This document shows positions 8,685-18,088 of a DNA stretch of 64,000 nucleotides, piece by piece. The stretch's first letter is position 1, and each line of letters opens with the position of its first letter. The notes beneath the pieces are model-generated. The model was given only the letters and a program-made list of their open reading frames with translations, was not told the origin of the DNA and did no database searches. Source of the stretch: Actinoplanes sp. NBRC 103695 (GTDB lineage: Bacteria; Actinomycetota; Actinomycetes; Mycobacteriales; Micromonosporaceae); the NCBI RefSeq assembly GCF_030269485.1, contig NZ_BSTL01000015.1, forward strand, positions 230,744 to 294,743, in the 5' to 3' direction. The position numbers were made by a program, and so were the translations under genes.

Positions 8685-9867
8685 TCGACGAGAAGTGCGA
8701 GACGACGCGCTCGTCGGTGGGGTCGTCGGCCTCGGTGTGGTGCACGGCCAGGTGCTGGTAGAGGGTGTCGCGCTGGGCGGGGATGCGGCCGGCCGTGCGG
8801 ATCATCCAGATCAGCTCGTGCAGGTTGGAGCGGTGCCGGGCGCCGGCGGAGGAGATCACGTTCTCCTCCAGCATGATCGAGCCCAGGTCGTCGACGCCCA
8901 GGTGCAGCGACAGCTGGCCGACGTCCTTGCCGGTGGTCAGCCAGGACGCCTGCAGGTGGGCCACGTTGTCGAAGAAGAGCCGGGACACCGCGACGAAGCG
9001 CAGGTATTCCAGGGTCGTGGCCTGGGTGCGGCCCTTGAGATGGTTGTTCTCCGCCTGGTAGGTCCACGGGATGAACGCCCGGAAGCCGCCGGGGCCGCCG
9101 GCCCGCTCGACCGGGGAGTCGACGTAGCCGTTGGCCACGGCCAGGTCCTGGACGTCGCGGATCATCCGGATGTGCTCGATGCGCTCGGCGTTCGTCTCGC
9201 CCGTACCCATCATCATGGTGGCCGTGGAGCTCAGGCCGTTGCGGTGGGCGACCGCCATCACCTCGAGCCAGCGGGCCCCGCTCTCCTTGAGCGGCGCGAT
9301 GGCCTTGCGCGGCCGGTCCGGCAGCATCTCGGCGCCCGCGCCGGCGATCGAGTCGAGGCCGGCGGCCTTGATCCGGACCACCGCCTCCTCGATCGAGACG
9401 TCGCTCACCTTGGCCATGTGCAGGATCTCGCTGGGGCCGATGGAGTGGATCACGAGCTGGGGATAGGCCTTCTTGACCGAGGAGAAGAGCTCCTCGTAGT
9501 ACTCCACGCCGAACTCGGGGTGGTGACCGCCCTGGAGCATCACCTGGGTGGCGCCGAGGTCGAGCGCCTCGCCGCAGCGGTGCAGGATCTCCTCCATGGG
9601 GTGCGACCAGCCCTCGGAGTGTTTCGGCGCCCGGTAGAAGGCGCAGAACTTGCAGGCGGTGACGCACACGTTCGTGTAGTTGATGTTGCGGTCGATCAGG
9701 TAGGTGACGATGCCGTCGGGGTATCGACGCCGCCGGACCGCGTCGGCCGCCTCGCCGAGGGCGTGGAACGGCGCATCCGTGTAGAGAAGCAGCGCCTCCT
9801 CGGCGCTGATCCGGCCGCCGTCGGCGGCGCGCTGCAGGATGCTGTCGATCTCGGTCGTGGCAGTCAC
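8626..9867 (-). CDS. mqnC: cyclic dehypoxanthinyl futalosine synthase
   Basis: MqnC is a radical SAM enzyme that cyclises dehypoxanthine futalosine in the futalosine menaquinone pathway. The 413-aa protein has the radical SAM cluster ligands Cys68, Cys72 and Cys75 (CVTACKFC), a GGHHPE stretch and the C-terminal LGVDDLGSIMLEENV typical of this family. It differs from MqnE, also in this window, by the GHHPEFG region. The GTG start is preceded 6 bases away by TACGCT, which fits a leaderless -10 element. It is divergent from the SNF2 gene. Confidence 0.95.
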   Translation of the reverse strand: MTATTEIDSILQRAADGGRISAEEALLLYTDAPFHALGEAADAVRRRRYPDGIVTYLIDRNINYTNVCVTACKFCAFYRAPKHSEGWSHPMEEILHRCGEALDLGATQVMLQGGHHPEFGVEYYEELFSSVKKAYPQLVIHSIGPSEILHMAKVSDVSIEEAVVRIKAAGLDSIAGAGAEMLPDRPRKAIAPLKESGARWLEVMAVAHRNGLSSTATMMMGTGETNAERIEHIRMIRDVQDLAVANGYVDSPVERAGGPGGFRAFIPWTYQAENNHLKGRTQATTLEYLRFVAVSRLFFDNVAHLQASWLTTGKDVGQLSLHLGVDDLGSIMLEENVISSAGARHRSNLHELIWMIRTAGRIPAQRDTLYQHLAVHHTEADDPTDERVVSHFSSIAMPGGGAGRTQLPLVDAS

Positions 9868-9873
9868 CCGGCA

Positions 9874-9879
9874 AGCGTA
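9874..9879 (-). promoter_or_regulatory. putative leaderless -10 element of mqnC
   Basis: On the minus strand TACGCT lies 6 bases before the GTG start and there is no Shine-Dalgarno sequence in between. Confidence 0.35.
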
Positions 9880-9945
9880 CGTGCAGATTCGGGACGTCGT
9901 CAGCGGCGCGTGTCACCGGCGACCGGTTTTGTCGGTCCCCTTGGC

Positions 9946-9951
9946 TAGGGT
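9946..9951 (+). promoter_or_regulatory. putative leaderless -10 element of the SNF2 gene
   Basis: TAGGGT lies 6 bases before GTG 9958, the spacing expected if transcription starts at the start codon. No ribosome-binding site is present. Confidence 0.5.
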
Positions 9952-9957
9952 CGTTCC

Positions 9958-12900
9958 GTGCTTGTCGTTCACGGTGTCTGGCTCCCCGGTTCAGGGGCTC
10001 CCGGGCAGCTCGCGCTCTGGGCCGAGGACCCGGAGTTGCCGCTGACCGCGACGTCGCGCGGGAAAAGGCGGGCGCACCCCTTCGCGGTGTCCGCCGGCAC
10101 CCTTCTGGCGGCGCTCGACGACCTGGGCGACGAGCTCGCCAAGTCGGTCGAGGGCACGCTCACCCTGCGGCTGCCGGGCACGGCCAAGGGCCCGCTGCCC
10201 TCGCCGGAGTCCGGCAGCGAGACGCCCGGCCGTGGCCTGCGCCTCACCGAGTGGGAGACGCCGGCGCTGCTGCTGCCCGGCGAGGCCGCGCTGCCCGCCC
10301 TCGGCGCGCTGGCCTCGCCCGACCCGAGTGGCCCGTGGAGCTCGGCGGCCTCCCTGCGCTACCTGTGCATGCTCGCCGGGCACGCCTGCGACATGGCCCG
10401 CCGCGGGCGGATGCTCCCGCAGCTGGTCGCCGAGGCGGGTGAGCAGGCCGCGCGCTGGCGGCCGGTGCTGACCGGGGCCGACGCCGCCACCTATCGTGAC
10501 TTCGCCGCCGCGATGCCGCCGGTCTGCCGCGCCGCACACGAGGCGGGCGAGGGGGCGACTCTGCGCGACGCGCTGGCCGCCCTGGTCGACGCGGCGGCCC
10601 GGTCCCTGCTGCCCGAGCGCCTGCTGCTCGGTCACCGGCCGGGGCCCAAGGCGCCGCTGCCCGACCGCTGGGTGCTCGCGCTGACCGACGAGGACCCGAC
10701 GCTGCCCGGCGCCCCGGCGGGCGAGGTCGCCGAGCTTCGCCGGGTGCTCGATGCCTGGCTGACCGCCGCCCACGAGGCGAACGGGCCGATCCGGGTGAGC
10801 TTCCGGCTCAGCGAGCCGCCGCCCGGCGAGGACGACTGGGGCCTGGAGTTCGCGCTGCAGTCGGCGGATGACCCGAGCCTCTACCTCCCGGCCGCGCGGC
10901 TCTGGGAGGGCGACCGGATGCCGGGCCTGCCGGTGCGGCCCGACGAGACGCTGCTGGCCGGGCTGGGCCGCGCGGTGCGACTGTTCCCGCTGCTGCACGT
11001 CGCCCTGCGTGCCTCGCATCCGGCCGCGATGACGCTGGACACCGGCGAGGCGCACGAGTTCCTCCGGCAGGCCGCGCCGTTGCTGCAGGCGGCCGGCTTC
11101 GGGGTGCAGCTGCCCAAGTGGGCCGGGCGCAAGGCCGTGGGGCTCAAGCTGACCACCCGCACGCGTACGAAGAAGGAGTCGTCCCGCGCCGCCGCCGAGT
11201 CGGGCTTCGGGCTGGACCAGCTGGTCGGGTTCCGGATCGACCTGGTGATCGGCGACGGCACGGTCAGCGCGGAGGAACTGGCCGAGCTGGCCCGGCTCAA
11301 GGTGCCCCTGGTTCGCATCCGTGGTCAGTGGGTGGAGCTCGACGACCGGCAGCTCAAGGCGGCGCTGCGGGCGGTGGACCGCCGGCGGGAGGGTGAGCTC
11401 ACCGCCGCCGAGGTGCTGCAGACCGTGGTGGACGGCGGCGACGAGGACCTGCCCCTGCTCGAGGTCGACGCCGACGGGATGCTCGGCGACCTGCTCGGCG
11501 GGGCGGCCGAGCGGCTGGAGCCGGTGGCCACCCCCACGACGTTCCAGGGCGCGCTCCGGCCGTACCAGGAAAGGGGTTTGTCCTGGTTGCACTTCCTGTC
11601 CCGGCTGGGGCTGGGCGGGATCCTGGCGGACGACATGGGCCTGGGCAAGACCGCGCAGACGCTGTCGCTGCTGCTGGCCGAGCGGGCGGGCGCCGAGCGA
11701 GCGGGCGCCAAGCAGGGTGCCGTGCTGCCGACGCTGATGATCTGTCCGATGTCGCTGGTCAGCAACTGGCAGAAAGAGACTGAGCGGTTCGCGCCGAGCC
11801 TTCGCGTCTACGTGCATCACGGCGGCACCCGGAAACGGGACGACGAGTTCCTGGCCGCGGTGGCCGGGGCTGATCTGGTGCTGACCACCTACGGCACGGC
11901 GCTGCGTGACCTGGGGGCGCTGCGGGACATCGCCTGGGGGCGGGTGGCCTGCGACGAGGCTCAGGCGATCAAGAACGCGGGCACCCGGCAGGCGCAGGCG
12001 GTGCGCGCGATCCCGGCGCGTACCCGTCTGGCCCTGACCGGCACGCCGGTGGAGAACCACCTGGCCGAGCTGTGGTCGATCATGGAGTTCTGCAACCCGG
12101 GCCTGCTCGGGCCGGCCAAGCGGTTCCGCCGCCGCTTCCAGGAACCGATCGAGATCCGGCAGGACGCCGACGCCACCGCCGCGCTCAAGCGGGCCACCGG
12201 TCCGTTCGTGCTGCGCCGGCTCAAGACCGACAAGTCGATCATCTCGGACCTGCCGGAGAAGGACGAGATGAAGACCTGGTGCACGCTCACCGCCGAGCAG
12301 GCGACGCTCTACCAGGCCGTGGTCGAGGACATGATGGCCGTCATCGAGGGCTCCGAGGGCATCCAGCGCCGGGGCAACGTGATCGCCGCGATGACCAAGC
12401 TCAAGCAGGTCTGCAACCACCCGGCGCACCTTCTCAAGGACGGTTCCCGGCTGCCCGGGCGGTCCGGCAAGCTGGCCCGCCTGGAGGAGCTGACCGAGGA
12501 GATCATCTCCGACGGCGACAAGGCGCTGATCTTCACTCAGTACTCCGAGTTCGGCTCGATGCTCCAGCCCTACCTGGCCGCGCACCTCGACCGGCCGGTG
12601 CTCTGGCTGCACGGCGGCCTGACCAAGGCCCGGCGGGACGCCCTGGTCGAGCGCTTCCAGACCGACGACGAGCCGATGCTGTTCCTGCTGTCGCTCAAGG
12701 CGGCCGGCACCGGCCTCAACCTGACCGCCGCCAACCACGTGATCCACTACGACCGCTGGTGGAACCCGGCCGTCGAAAATCAGGCCACCGACCGGGCGTT
12801 CCGCATCGGCCAGCGGCGCAACGTGCAGGTCCGCAAGTTCATCTGCACCGGCACGCTGGAGGAGAAGATCGACGCGATGATCGAGCGGAAGAAGGCACTC

Positions 12901-12999
12901 GCCGCGTCCGTGGTCGGCACCGGCGAGGACTGGGTCGGCGACCTGAACACCGACCAGTTGCGCGAGCTGTTCGCGCTCGACCCGGTGGCGGTGAGCTGA
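9958..12999 (+). CDS. SNF2-family DEAD/DEAH ATPase
   Basis: This is a 1013-aa superfamily 2 ATPase of the bacterial SNF2 type, which translocates on duplex DNA and remodels protein-DNA complexes. Residues 1-530 form the poorly characterised N-terminal domain found in bacterial SNF2 proteins. The helicase core starts near residue 540: Walker A DDMGLGKT at 558-565, DEAQ box at 666-669, LTGTPVEN, then motifs V and VI (AGTGLNLT, QATDRAFRIGQ). It is followed after one base by a SWIM-domain protein, a pairing often seen in actinobacteria. The exact substrate is unknown. Confidence 0.9.
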   Translation: MLVVHGVWLPGSGAPGQLALWAEDPELPLTATSRGKRRAHPFAVSAGTLLAALDDLGDELAKSVEGTLTLRLPGTAKGPLPSPESGSETPGRGLRLTEWETPALLLPGEAALPALGALASPDPSGPWSSAASLRYLCMLAGHACDMARRGRMLPQLVAEAGEQAARWRPVLTGADAATYRDFAAAMPPVCRAAHEAGEGATLRDALAALVDAAARSLLPERLLLGHRPGPKAPLPDRWVLALTDEDPTLPGAPAGEVAELRRVLDAWLTAAHEANGPIRVSFRLSEPPPGEDDWGLEFALQSADDPSLYLPAARLWEGDRMPGLPVRPDETLLAGLGRAVRLFPLLHVALRASHPAAMTLDTGEAHEFLRQAAPLLQAAGFGVQLPKWAGRKAVGLKLTTRTRTKKESSRAAAESGFGLDQLVGFRIDLVIGDGTVSAEELAELARLKVPLVRIRGQWVELDDRQLKAALRAVDRRREGELTAAEVLQTVVDGGDEDLPLLEVDADGMLGDLLGGAAERLEPVATPTTFQGALRPYQERGLSWLHFLSRLGLGGILADDMGLGKTAQTLSLLLAERAGAERAGAKQGAVLPTLMICPMSLVSNWQKETERFAPSLRVYVHHGGTRKRDDEFLAAVAGADLVLTTYGTALRDLGALRDIAWGRVACDEAQAIKNAGTRQAQAVRAIPARTRLALTGTPVENHLAELWSIMEFCNPGLLGPAKRFRRRFQEPIEIRQDADATAALKRATGPFVLRRLKTDKSIISDLPEKDEMKTWCTLTAEQATLYQAVVEDMMAVIEGSEGIQRRGNVIAAMTKLKQVCNHPAHLLKDGSRLPGRSGKLARLEELTEEIISDGDKALIFTQYSEFGSMLQPYLAAHLDRPVLWLHGGLTKARRDALVERFQTDDEPMLFLLSLKAAGTGLNLTAANHVIHYDRWWNPAVENQATDRAFRIGQRRNVQVRKFICTGTLEEKIDAMIERKKALAASVVGTGEDWVGDLNTDQLRELFALDPVAVS

Positions 13000-13000
13000 C

Positions 13001-13831
13001 ATGCCGGTCGACCCCGACGGGCGATTCTTCTCCGGCGGGCAGCCGATCAAGGTCGACGGCGGCATCGCGGTGCGCGCCCAGCGCGGCGACATCGGCTCGC
13101 AGTGGTGGTCGCGGCGCTTCGTGGACATCCTCGAGCGGATCTGCCCGCCCGGCCGCCTGGCGCGCGGCCGGGCTTACGCCCGCAAGGGCCAGGTCATCGA
13201 CTTCACCCTCACACCCGGCCGGGTGTCCGGCCGGGTGCAGGGCTCGAGGACCGATCCGTACGAGGTCGCGCTGGCGATCGACGCCTTCGACGAGACACAG
13301 TGGACCGCCTTGACGGCGGCGCTCGCCGACCAGGCGCTCTATCGGGCCGCCCTGCTGGCCGGGAACATGCCGCACGAGATCATGGAGATCTTCGACGGCG
13401 CAGGCCTGCCGCTCTTCCCGTCCCATGTGGACATGACGTGCAGCTGCCCCGACTGGAGTGTGCCCTGCAAGCACACCTCGGCGGTGCTCTACGTGCTGGC
13501 CGAGGCCTTCGACGACGACCCGTTCCTGGTGCTGGCCTGGCGTGGGCGCAGCCGCGACGAGTTGCTGGACGCACTGCGCGCCACCCCCGAGCCGGCCGAG
13601 GTGATCGATCCGCTGGCCGTCGACGAGACGACCCTGGCCGACCGGCTGGCTGACTACTACTCCCCCGGGATCTCGCTGAGCCGGCTGCGCGAGCGGCCGG
13701 CCCGGGTGACCGCGCCGCCGGAGCTGCTGTTGCGAGCCCTGGACGCGCCCAAGATCAAGGTCCGGCACATCCCGCTGGTCGACCTGCTGCGACCCGCCTA
13801 CCGCGACCTGGGCACCGACGAGTCCGGATGA
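13001..13831 (+). CDS. SWIM zinc-finger protein, partner of the SNF2 ATPase
   Basis: This 276-aa protein has a SWIM zinc finger with ligands Cys147, Cys149, Cys156 and His158 (CSCPDWSVPCKH), a fold that binds DNA or protein. No enzymatic motif is visible. Its ATG is one base after the SNF2 stop (TGACATG), so the two are co-translated and probably act as a complex on DNA. The first 60 residues (SQWWSRRFVDILERI) match the conserved N terminus of such SWIM proteins. Confidence 0.85.
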   Translation: MPVDPDGRFFSGGQPIKVDGGIAVRAQRGDIGSQWWSRRFVDILERICPPGRLARGRAYARKGQVIDFTLTPGRVSGRVQGSRTDPYEVALAIDAFDETQWTALTAALADQALYRAALLAGNMPHEIMEIFDGAGLPLFPSHVDMTCSCPDWSVPCKHTSAVLYVLAEAFDDDPFLVLAWRGRSRDELLDALRATPEPAEVIDPLAVDETTLADRLADYYSPGISLSRLRERPARVTAPPELLLRALDAPKIKVRHIPLVDLLRPAYRDLGTDESG

Positions 13832-13911
13832 CGCAAGGCGTCGTTCTGCGAACCGCGGCCCGATCTCAGGTCTGGTCGGATCCCCGATAACGCTGTGGGG
13901 CCGCGGGCGAC

Positions 13912-16734
13912 ATGCTGGGTCGCATGGACCGTGACGGCCTTCTGCGCAGGGCATCCGAACTGGACGATCCAGCCGAGATCTCCTGGTTGCTGGCCGATGC
14001 GATGCTCGGCACCGAATCACCGCTTCAGGATCCGCTCGATGCGGATCTGATACGCGCACTGGCTGAGGAGCAGAACAGGCTGGGGCACGACGCCAGGTCC
14101 GTGCTTCTTCTCGAATTCGCCGTCAGGCTGGCACCGGATTGGCTCACTCTCCAAACCCTGAGAACGGTGCTACAGAACCGGGGCGACGATCTGGTCGCTG
14201 TCGCCCGGATTCAAGCGCTGCTTCCCGCGTCATCGGAGGCTGCCAATACGGAGTTGTTCGACCTCTATCGCGATCTCGGTTACCCGGCGCTCGCCCAGGA
14301 CGCGCACCGTCACGGAATTTCCGTCGCCGGCGAGAGACGGACCGAGCGGCTGCGCCTCTGGTGGATCACCGGTGGGCCGTTGAGGCCGATCCGCAGCCGA
14401 ATTCGCCGGCGCGAGACGGCGAGGCTCGAGAAACGGATGAGCGCGGATCGGTCGGTCGAGCTGGACGCCGATATCGATGTGCAGCCACTGTTGAAGGAGA
14501 TAGTGGACGGATCCGACCGCGATCGTGCGGCGTGGAGGCTTCTCCGGAGGGTGGACCGGCTGGCCGCCGACGGTGACGTGCCGGCCGCCGCTCGGCTGCT
14601 GATCGAGCCGTTGTCCGCAGCCGACGCCTCACCACGGCTCATCTGGGCGGCCGTCGAACTGGCGGGCCGGCTGGACGACCCCGGTCTCGCCCTCCGTCTC
14701 ACCGCCCGGCTCGATCCTCGGTTCGGCTACCTCAAGCTTCGGCAGGCAGAGCTTTACCTTGATCTCGACCGGCTACGCGACGCCTGGACCTTGGTGCAAG
14801 AGGGCGGGAACGACGGATATCGACTGGTCAGAGAACGGGTCCTCCGCACTGCCGGTCTCCCCTTCCTTGCCGTTGAGGCTCGTCGGACAACCAGCCGCGA
14901 ACGTTCGCAGTCCCGGAGACGCTGGTGGCTGACAGGGGGCCCACTCTGGTTCGTACGCGCTCGCGGGAGACGACGGGATCAACAGAATCTCTCGACGAGG
15001 CTGGGCCCCGCCGGCGCGGCGATCGAAGTGGAACGGCCTGACGTGCTGGCAGCGAAGTTCGCCGTGGCCGCAAAGGTGAGAGAAGCTATCGATCGAGCAG
15101 CCGGTGAAAACCATTCCGACGCGGCCGCGAGACTCGGAGCGATCTACGACTCTGGTCGGCCGACGGTGCCGCTTCTCGATCAGCTGGCCTGGGCCCTGTA
15201 CTTCGACGATCAGGAAGAACTGGCTCTCCAGCGCATCCGCGAGGCACGTGCGATCGAGCCGGGTAAGGCGTCGCTCCTCGACGCCGAGGTCACGTTCCTC
15301 AAGTACCTCGATCGCTACGTCGAAGCCCTTGACGTGAGCGATCGGTACATTGAGCAGTTCGGTCAGGTTCCGGAGGCCCGTGCGATCCGAGCTGAGCTGC
15401 TCTCGGACCTTGCGTTCGCCACGTTGTCCTTCGACGCGTTCGGCCCGACCGAAGGTCTCGGCGAATCGGCACGGGCCCTGCGGCGGCGGCTGTGGTGGCG
15501 CACAGGCGGCCCGCTCCGGAGGCTGCGCGACCGGATGCGCCGCTCGGACGAAACCACCCTGGAGCTTTGGAGGACCCGAGCCGCGGGGTTGGCCCGGGTG
15601 CTCGGGTCGGTGACCGGGCCGTCCAAGGCTGTCAATCTTCGGTTCATCTCCGACCACTTCACCTTTCGTGAGGCCAGGGAGCGACTGAAGTGGCAGCGAT
15701 TCAACGTGGTGGCTCGGCTCACGGCGGGCTTCTCCGCTTCGGTTGCCGGCGGAATCACCATCGCCCTGGCCGGCGATTCGGCTCCGCTGTGGTCGGTGAT
15801 GACCGGCGTCCTGTGCGCCGCGGTCATCCTCGCGCTGCTCAGACGGGCCGACTCCGTCACCAGGGCTGAGCCCGGCGACCGGCTGGTGACGCGCGTCATT
15901 CCGGCGATCGTCGTGATCGGCGTGGCCGGTTACCTTCTGTCCCGAGCCGACGAACGGTGGGCGTTCCTGATCGGCGCGACCATGGTGGGCACCGCGGTCG
16001 CAGCCGCGTGCCGCCTGTTCGCCGCCGCCGGCGGACGGATCGCGAAGGTGTTCGCGCTGCGCAGGCTCGGCGGGGCCGATCCGCGTGGCTTCGCTCTCGT
16101 AGCTCTCCTCGAGGTGCTCTCCGAACTTCGGCGGCCGGCTCTGCGAAACGACCTCGGGTGGCGACGTCATCGGCTGCGCACCATCGAACAGGTCGCCATC
16201 AGGCTCGAAGCCGACCTGCCGGGAGTATTCGCCGCCGACTCGGCGAGCTCCGAGTTGCTGCGACGACGTGGGCGTGGAGCGGCGGCGGCGATCCGCGAGC
16301 TCAAATATCTGTTGGTGACGGCGCCGCCAGGATCGTGGCAGCGAATCGAGATCGTGCTTCGCAAGGACATCGTGGCCTTGGCCACCGGGTCGCTCGGTCG
16401 TCTCCGAACAGTCGAGTCGCCGGAGCCTCGAACACGGCGTCGGCCGCGGCGGCAGATCGCCTTCGACTCCGCACGCACACTCTTCTTCGCAGGTCTGCCC
16501 CTGGCCGTGACCCTGACGGCGCAGCCGTGGCTGCGCTTCAACGAGACGATTCTCAACTGGGCACGCCTGCTCACGATCGGCTGGGCAGTGCTCTATGTGC
16601 TCCTCACCGCTGACCCGACCTTCCGCGACAAACTTCGCACCGGTTTTGCATTGATCAACCTGGGCCGTGGCGACGGGGATCCCGCGCAGCTCGACTCGGC
16701 AGTTCCGGATAAACGTCCGAATCCCACGAAATGA
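13912..16734 (+). CDS. large TPR-like membrane protein with three WWxTGGPL repeats, unknown function
   Basis: I do not recognise this 940-aa protein. The first 545 residues are alpha-helical, like tetratricopeptide repeats, and contain three copies of a sharply conserved block, WWxTGGPL flanked by Arg-rich segments, at residues 150, 338 and 528. The spacing of 188 and 190 residues indicates triplication of a domain of about 189 aa. Four probable membrane helices follow between 605 and 705, then a basic cytoplasmic region, and two more hydrophobic segments at 850-905. ATG 13912 is used; MDRDGL at 13924 is an alternative. The next gene starts 4 bases downstream, so they form a unit. Confidence 0.75.
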   Translation: MLGRMDRDGLLRRASELDDPAEISWLLADAMLGTESPLQDPLDADLIRALAEEQNRLGHDARSVLLLEFAVRLAPDWLTLQTLRTVLQNRGDDLVAVARIQALLPASSEAANTELFDLYRDLGYPALAQDAHRHGISVAGERRTERLRLWWITGGPLRPIRSRIRRRETARLEKRMSADRSVELDADIDVQPLLKEIVDGSDRDRAAWRLLRRVDRLAADGDVPAAARLLIEPLSAADASPRLIWAAVELAGRLDDPGLALRLTARLDPRFGYLKLRQAELYLDLDRLRDAWTLVQEGGNDGYRLVRERVLRTAGLPFLAVEARRTTSRERSQSRRRWWLTGGPLWFVRARGRRRDQQNLSTRLGPAGAAIEVERPDVLAAKFAVAAKVREAIDRAAGENHSDAAARLGAIYDSGRPTVPLLDQLAWALYFDDQEELALQRIREARAIEPGKASLLDAEVTFLKYLDRYVEALDVSDRYIEQFGQVPEARAIRAELLSDLAFATLSFDAFGPTEGLGESARALRRRLWWRTGGPLRRLRDRMRRSDETTLELWRTRAAGLARVLGSVTGPSKAVNLRFISDHFTFREARERLKWQRFNVVARLTAGFSASVAGGITIALAGDSAPLWSVMTGVLCAAVILALLRRADSVTRAEPGDRLVTRVIPAIVVIGVAGYLLSRADERWAFLIGATMVGTAVAAACRLFAAAGGRIAKVFALRRLGGADPRGFALVALLEVLSELRRPALRNDLGWRRHRLRTIEQVAIRLEADLPGVFAADSASSELLRRRGRGAAAAIRELKYLLVTAPPGSWQRIEIVLRKDIVALATGSLGRLRTVESPEPRTRRRPRRQIAFDSARTLFFAGLPLAVTLTAQPWLRFNETILNWARLLTIGWAVLYVLLTADPTFRDKLRTGFALINLGRGDGDPAQLDSAVPDKRPNPTK

Positions 16735-16737
16735 TCG

Positions 16738-17856
16738 ATGCGGGACTCGCTGGGGAGGATCGCCGCCTCGGCGACCAGGCGCGACAGCGTCCTGTCGGAT
16801 TTGTTGTTCGATCTCACTAGCCTCCACGGGATGGACAGGCCTGTGGACGAACATCCCTGGAACGCCGCGCAGGCGGAGCACGGCCACACCGGCGATGTGC
16901 GGGCGGTGGCCGCGGGGACGAGCGGCGGCCGGCCGGTCTTCGCCTCGGGTGGTGACGACGGAACGATCCGGATCTGGGACGCCGGCACGACGGATTTCGT
17001 GCGGGTGATCGAGGCGCACCGCGAACCTGTCCGGGCGGTCGTGTTCGCCGGGCCGGGCGACGACATCCTGGTCAGCGCCGGTGAGAACGGCGGCGTTGAA
17101 CGCTGGGATCCGGCCACCGGAGAACGGGTCGGGCCGCCGCTGCGCGATGCCGGGCCGCTGGCCGCCGCCCGGCTGGGAGACCGGTGGTTCGTGGCCGCGG
17201 CCGGTGCGGACGCACGGCTCCGCGTGTGGGACGTGGTGACCGCGGAGCTCCACGCCGAGGTCGGCGTGCGGCGTGAAGCGACGAGTATCGCCCTGTCCGA
17301 GGTGGACGGCCGGCTGGTGGCGCTCGTGATCGGCGGGTTGCGGCCGGACGAGAAGCACTGGGACGACCTGGCGGTCGGAACCCTGTGGGATGTCGCGGGT
17401 GGCGTCGAGCTGCGCAAGCCGATCCTGATGCCGGACGAGGGCGACGTCGGCGCGTTCGGGGTGCTGGGCGGCCGGCCGGTCGCGGTGCACGGCATCGACG
17501 CCGCGAAGAACGAGCCGGACGGGTGGTGCCGGCCCGAGGAACGAGCCGACCTGGACGTCCGCGATCTGGCGACCGGTGACCTGCTGGCCACGTTCGCCCA
17601 GCCCGGCTACGGCTGGAACCGGGCGGTGGCGCTGCTGACCACCCGGTCCGGTCGCTCGCTGGCGTTCTCGGCCGGCGACCACAAGGTGATGGCGTGGGAT
17701 CCGGCCACCGGCGGCACCGTGGGGCCGCCGCACCTGTGGGAGTTCTACACCGGCGAGGTGTCCCGGCTCGCGGTGACCGAGCTCGACGGCCAGATCGCGA
17801 TCGCCGCGTGCGTCGACGACCAGGTGTGCATCTGGCGCGCCAAGGATCTGAACTAG
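16738..17856 (+). CDS. WD40 repeat beta-propeller protein
   Basis: This 372-aa protein carries several WD40 blades, best seen as GGDDGTIRIWD (near residue 75), SAGENGGVERWDPATG, ADARLRVWDVVT, HKVMAWDPATGG and DDQVCIWRAKD at the C terminus. Such propellers are scaffolds with no catalytic role. There is no signal peptide, so it should be cytoplasmic. It begins 4 bases after the triplicated membrane protein and probably binds it; that link is inference. The start is uncertain: ATG 16738 or the internal ATG 16831. Confidence 0.8.
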   Translation: MRDSLGRIAASATRRDSVLSDLLFDLTSLHGMDRPVDEHPWNAAQAEHGHTGDVRAVAAGTSGGRPVFASGGDDGTIRIWDAGTTDFVRVIEAHREPVRAVVFAGPGDDILVSAGENGGVERWDPATGERVGPPLRDAGPLAAARLGDRWFVAAAGADARLRVWDVVTAELHAEVGVRREATSIALSEVDGRLVALVIGGLRPDEKHWDDLAVGTLWDVAGGVELRKPILMPDEGDVGAFGVLGGRPVAVHGIDAAKNEPDGWCRPEERADLDVRDLATGDLLATFAQPGYGWNRAVALLTTRSGRSLAFSAGDHKVMAWDPATGGTVGPPHLWEFYTGEVSRLAVTELDGQIAIAACVDDQVCIWRAKDLN

Positions 17857-17857
17857 G

Positions 17858-18088
17858 ACCGCTGGTCCAGGAACTCGGTGACCATCGGGGCGATCAGGTC
17901 GCCGCGGTGGGCGACGCCGATGTCGGTGCTCGGCTGCTCGGCGCGGCGGGTGACGCGTCGGGCGACGACTTCCGCCGCGTCTCTTCGCGGATCGGGAAGG
18001 CGCTCGGACAGCGCTTCGACAGCCTGTACGCCGAAGGGCGCGCGCTCCCACTACCGGAAGCGCGCGCCCTGGTTCAGGCGCTTACCCC
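17858..18088 (+). pseudogene. possible remnant of a LuxR/MalT-type ATPase regulator C terminus
   Basis: The plus frame through this gap reads RLLGAAG, then GDDFRRVSSRIGKALG and AEGRALPLPEARALVQAL. That order and wording recall the C-terminal helices of large actinobacterial ATPase regulators (RLLGAA ... ALG ... AEGRALSLEEA). No start or upstream domain is present. The 3' part coincides with a strong hairpin, so chance similarity cannot be excluded. Confidence 0.3.
18035..18070. terminator. bidirectional hairpin between the WD40 and GH64 genes
   Basis: Perfect 12-base arms (AGGGCGCGCGCT, 18035-18046, and its complement at 18059-18070) enclose a 12-base loop. It lies between two convergent genes and can serve both. 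Confidence 0.65.

Noticed and set aside
9958..17856. Phage defence island (SNF2 helicase, SWIM, large membrane protein, WD40)
   Set aside because: No nuclease, methylase, toxin or integrase accompanies the genes, and the block lies between core metabolic genes; a defence role is not supported beyond speculation.
17857..17985. Minus-strand frame reading EQPSTDIGVAHRGDLIAP as a gene end
   Set aside because: It lacks a start and domain; the plus-strand reading gives a better resemblance to a known protein class.
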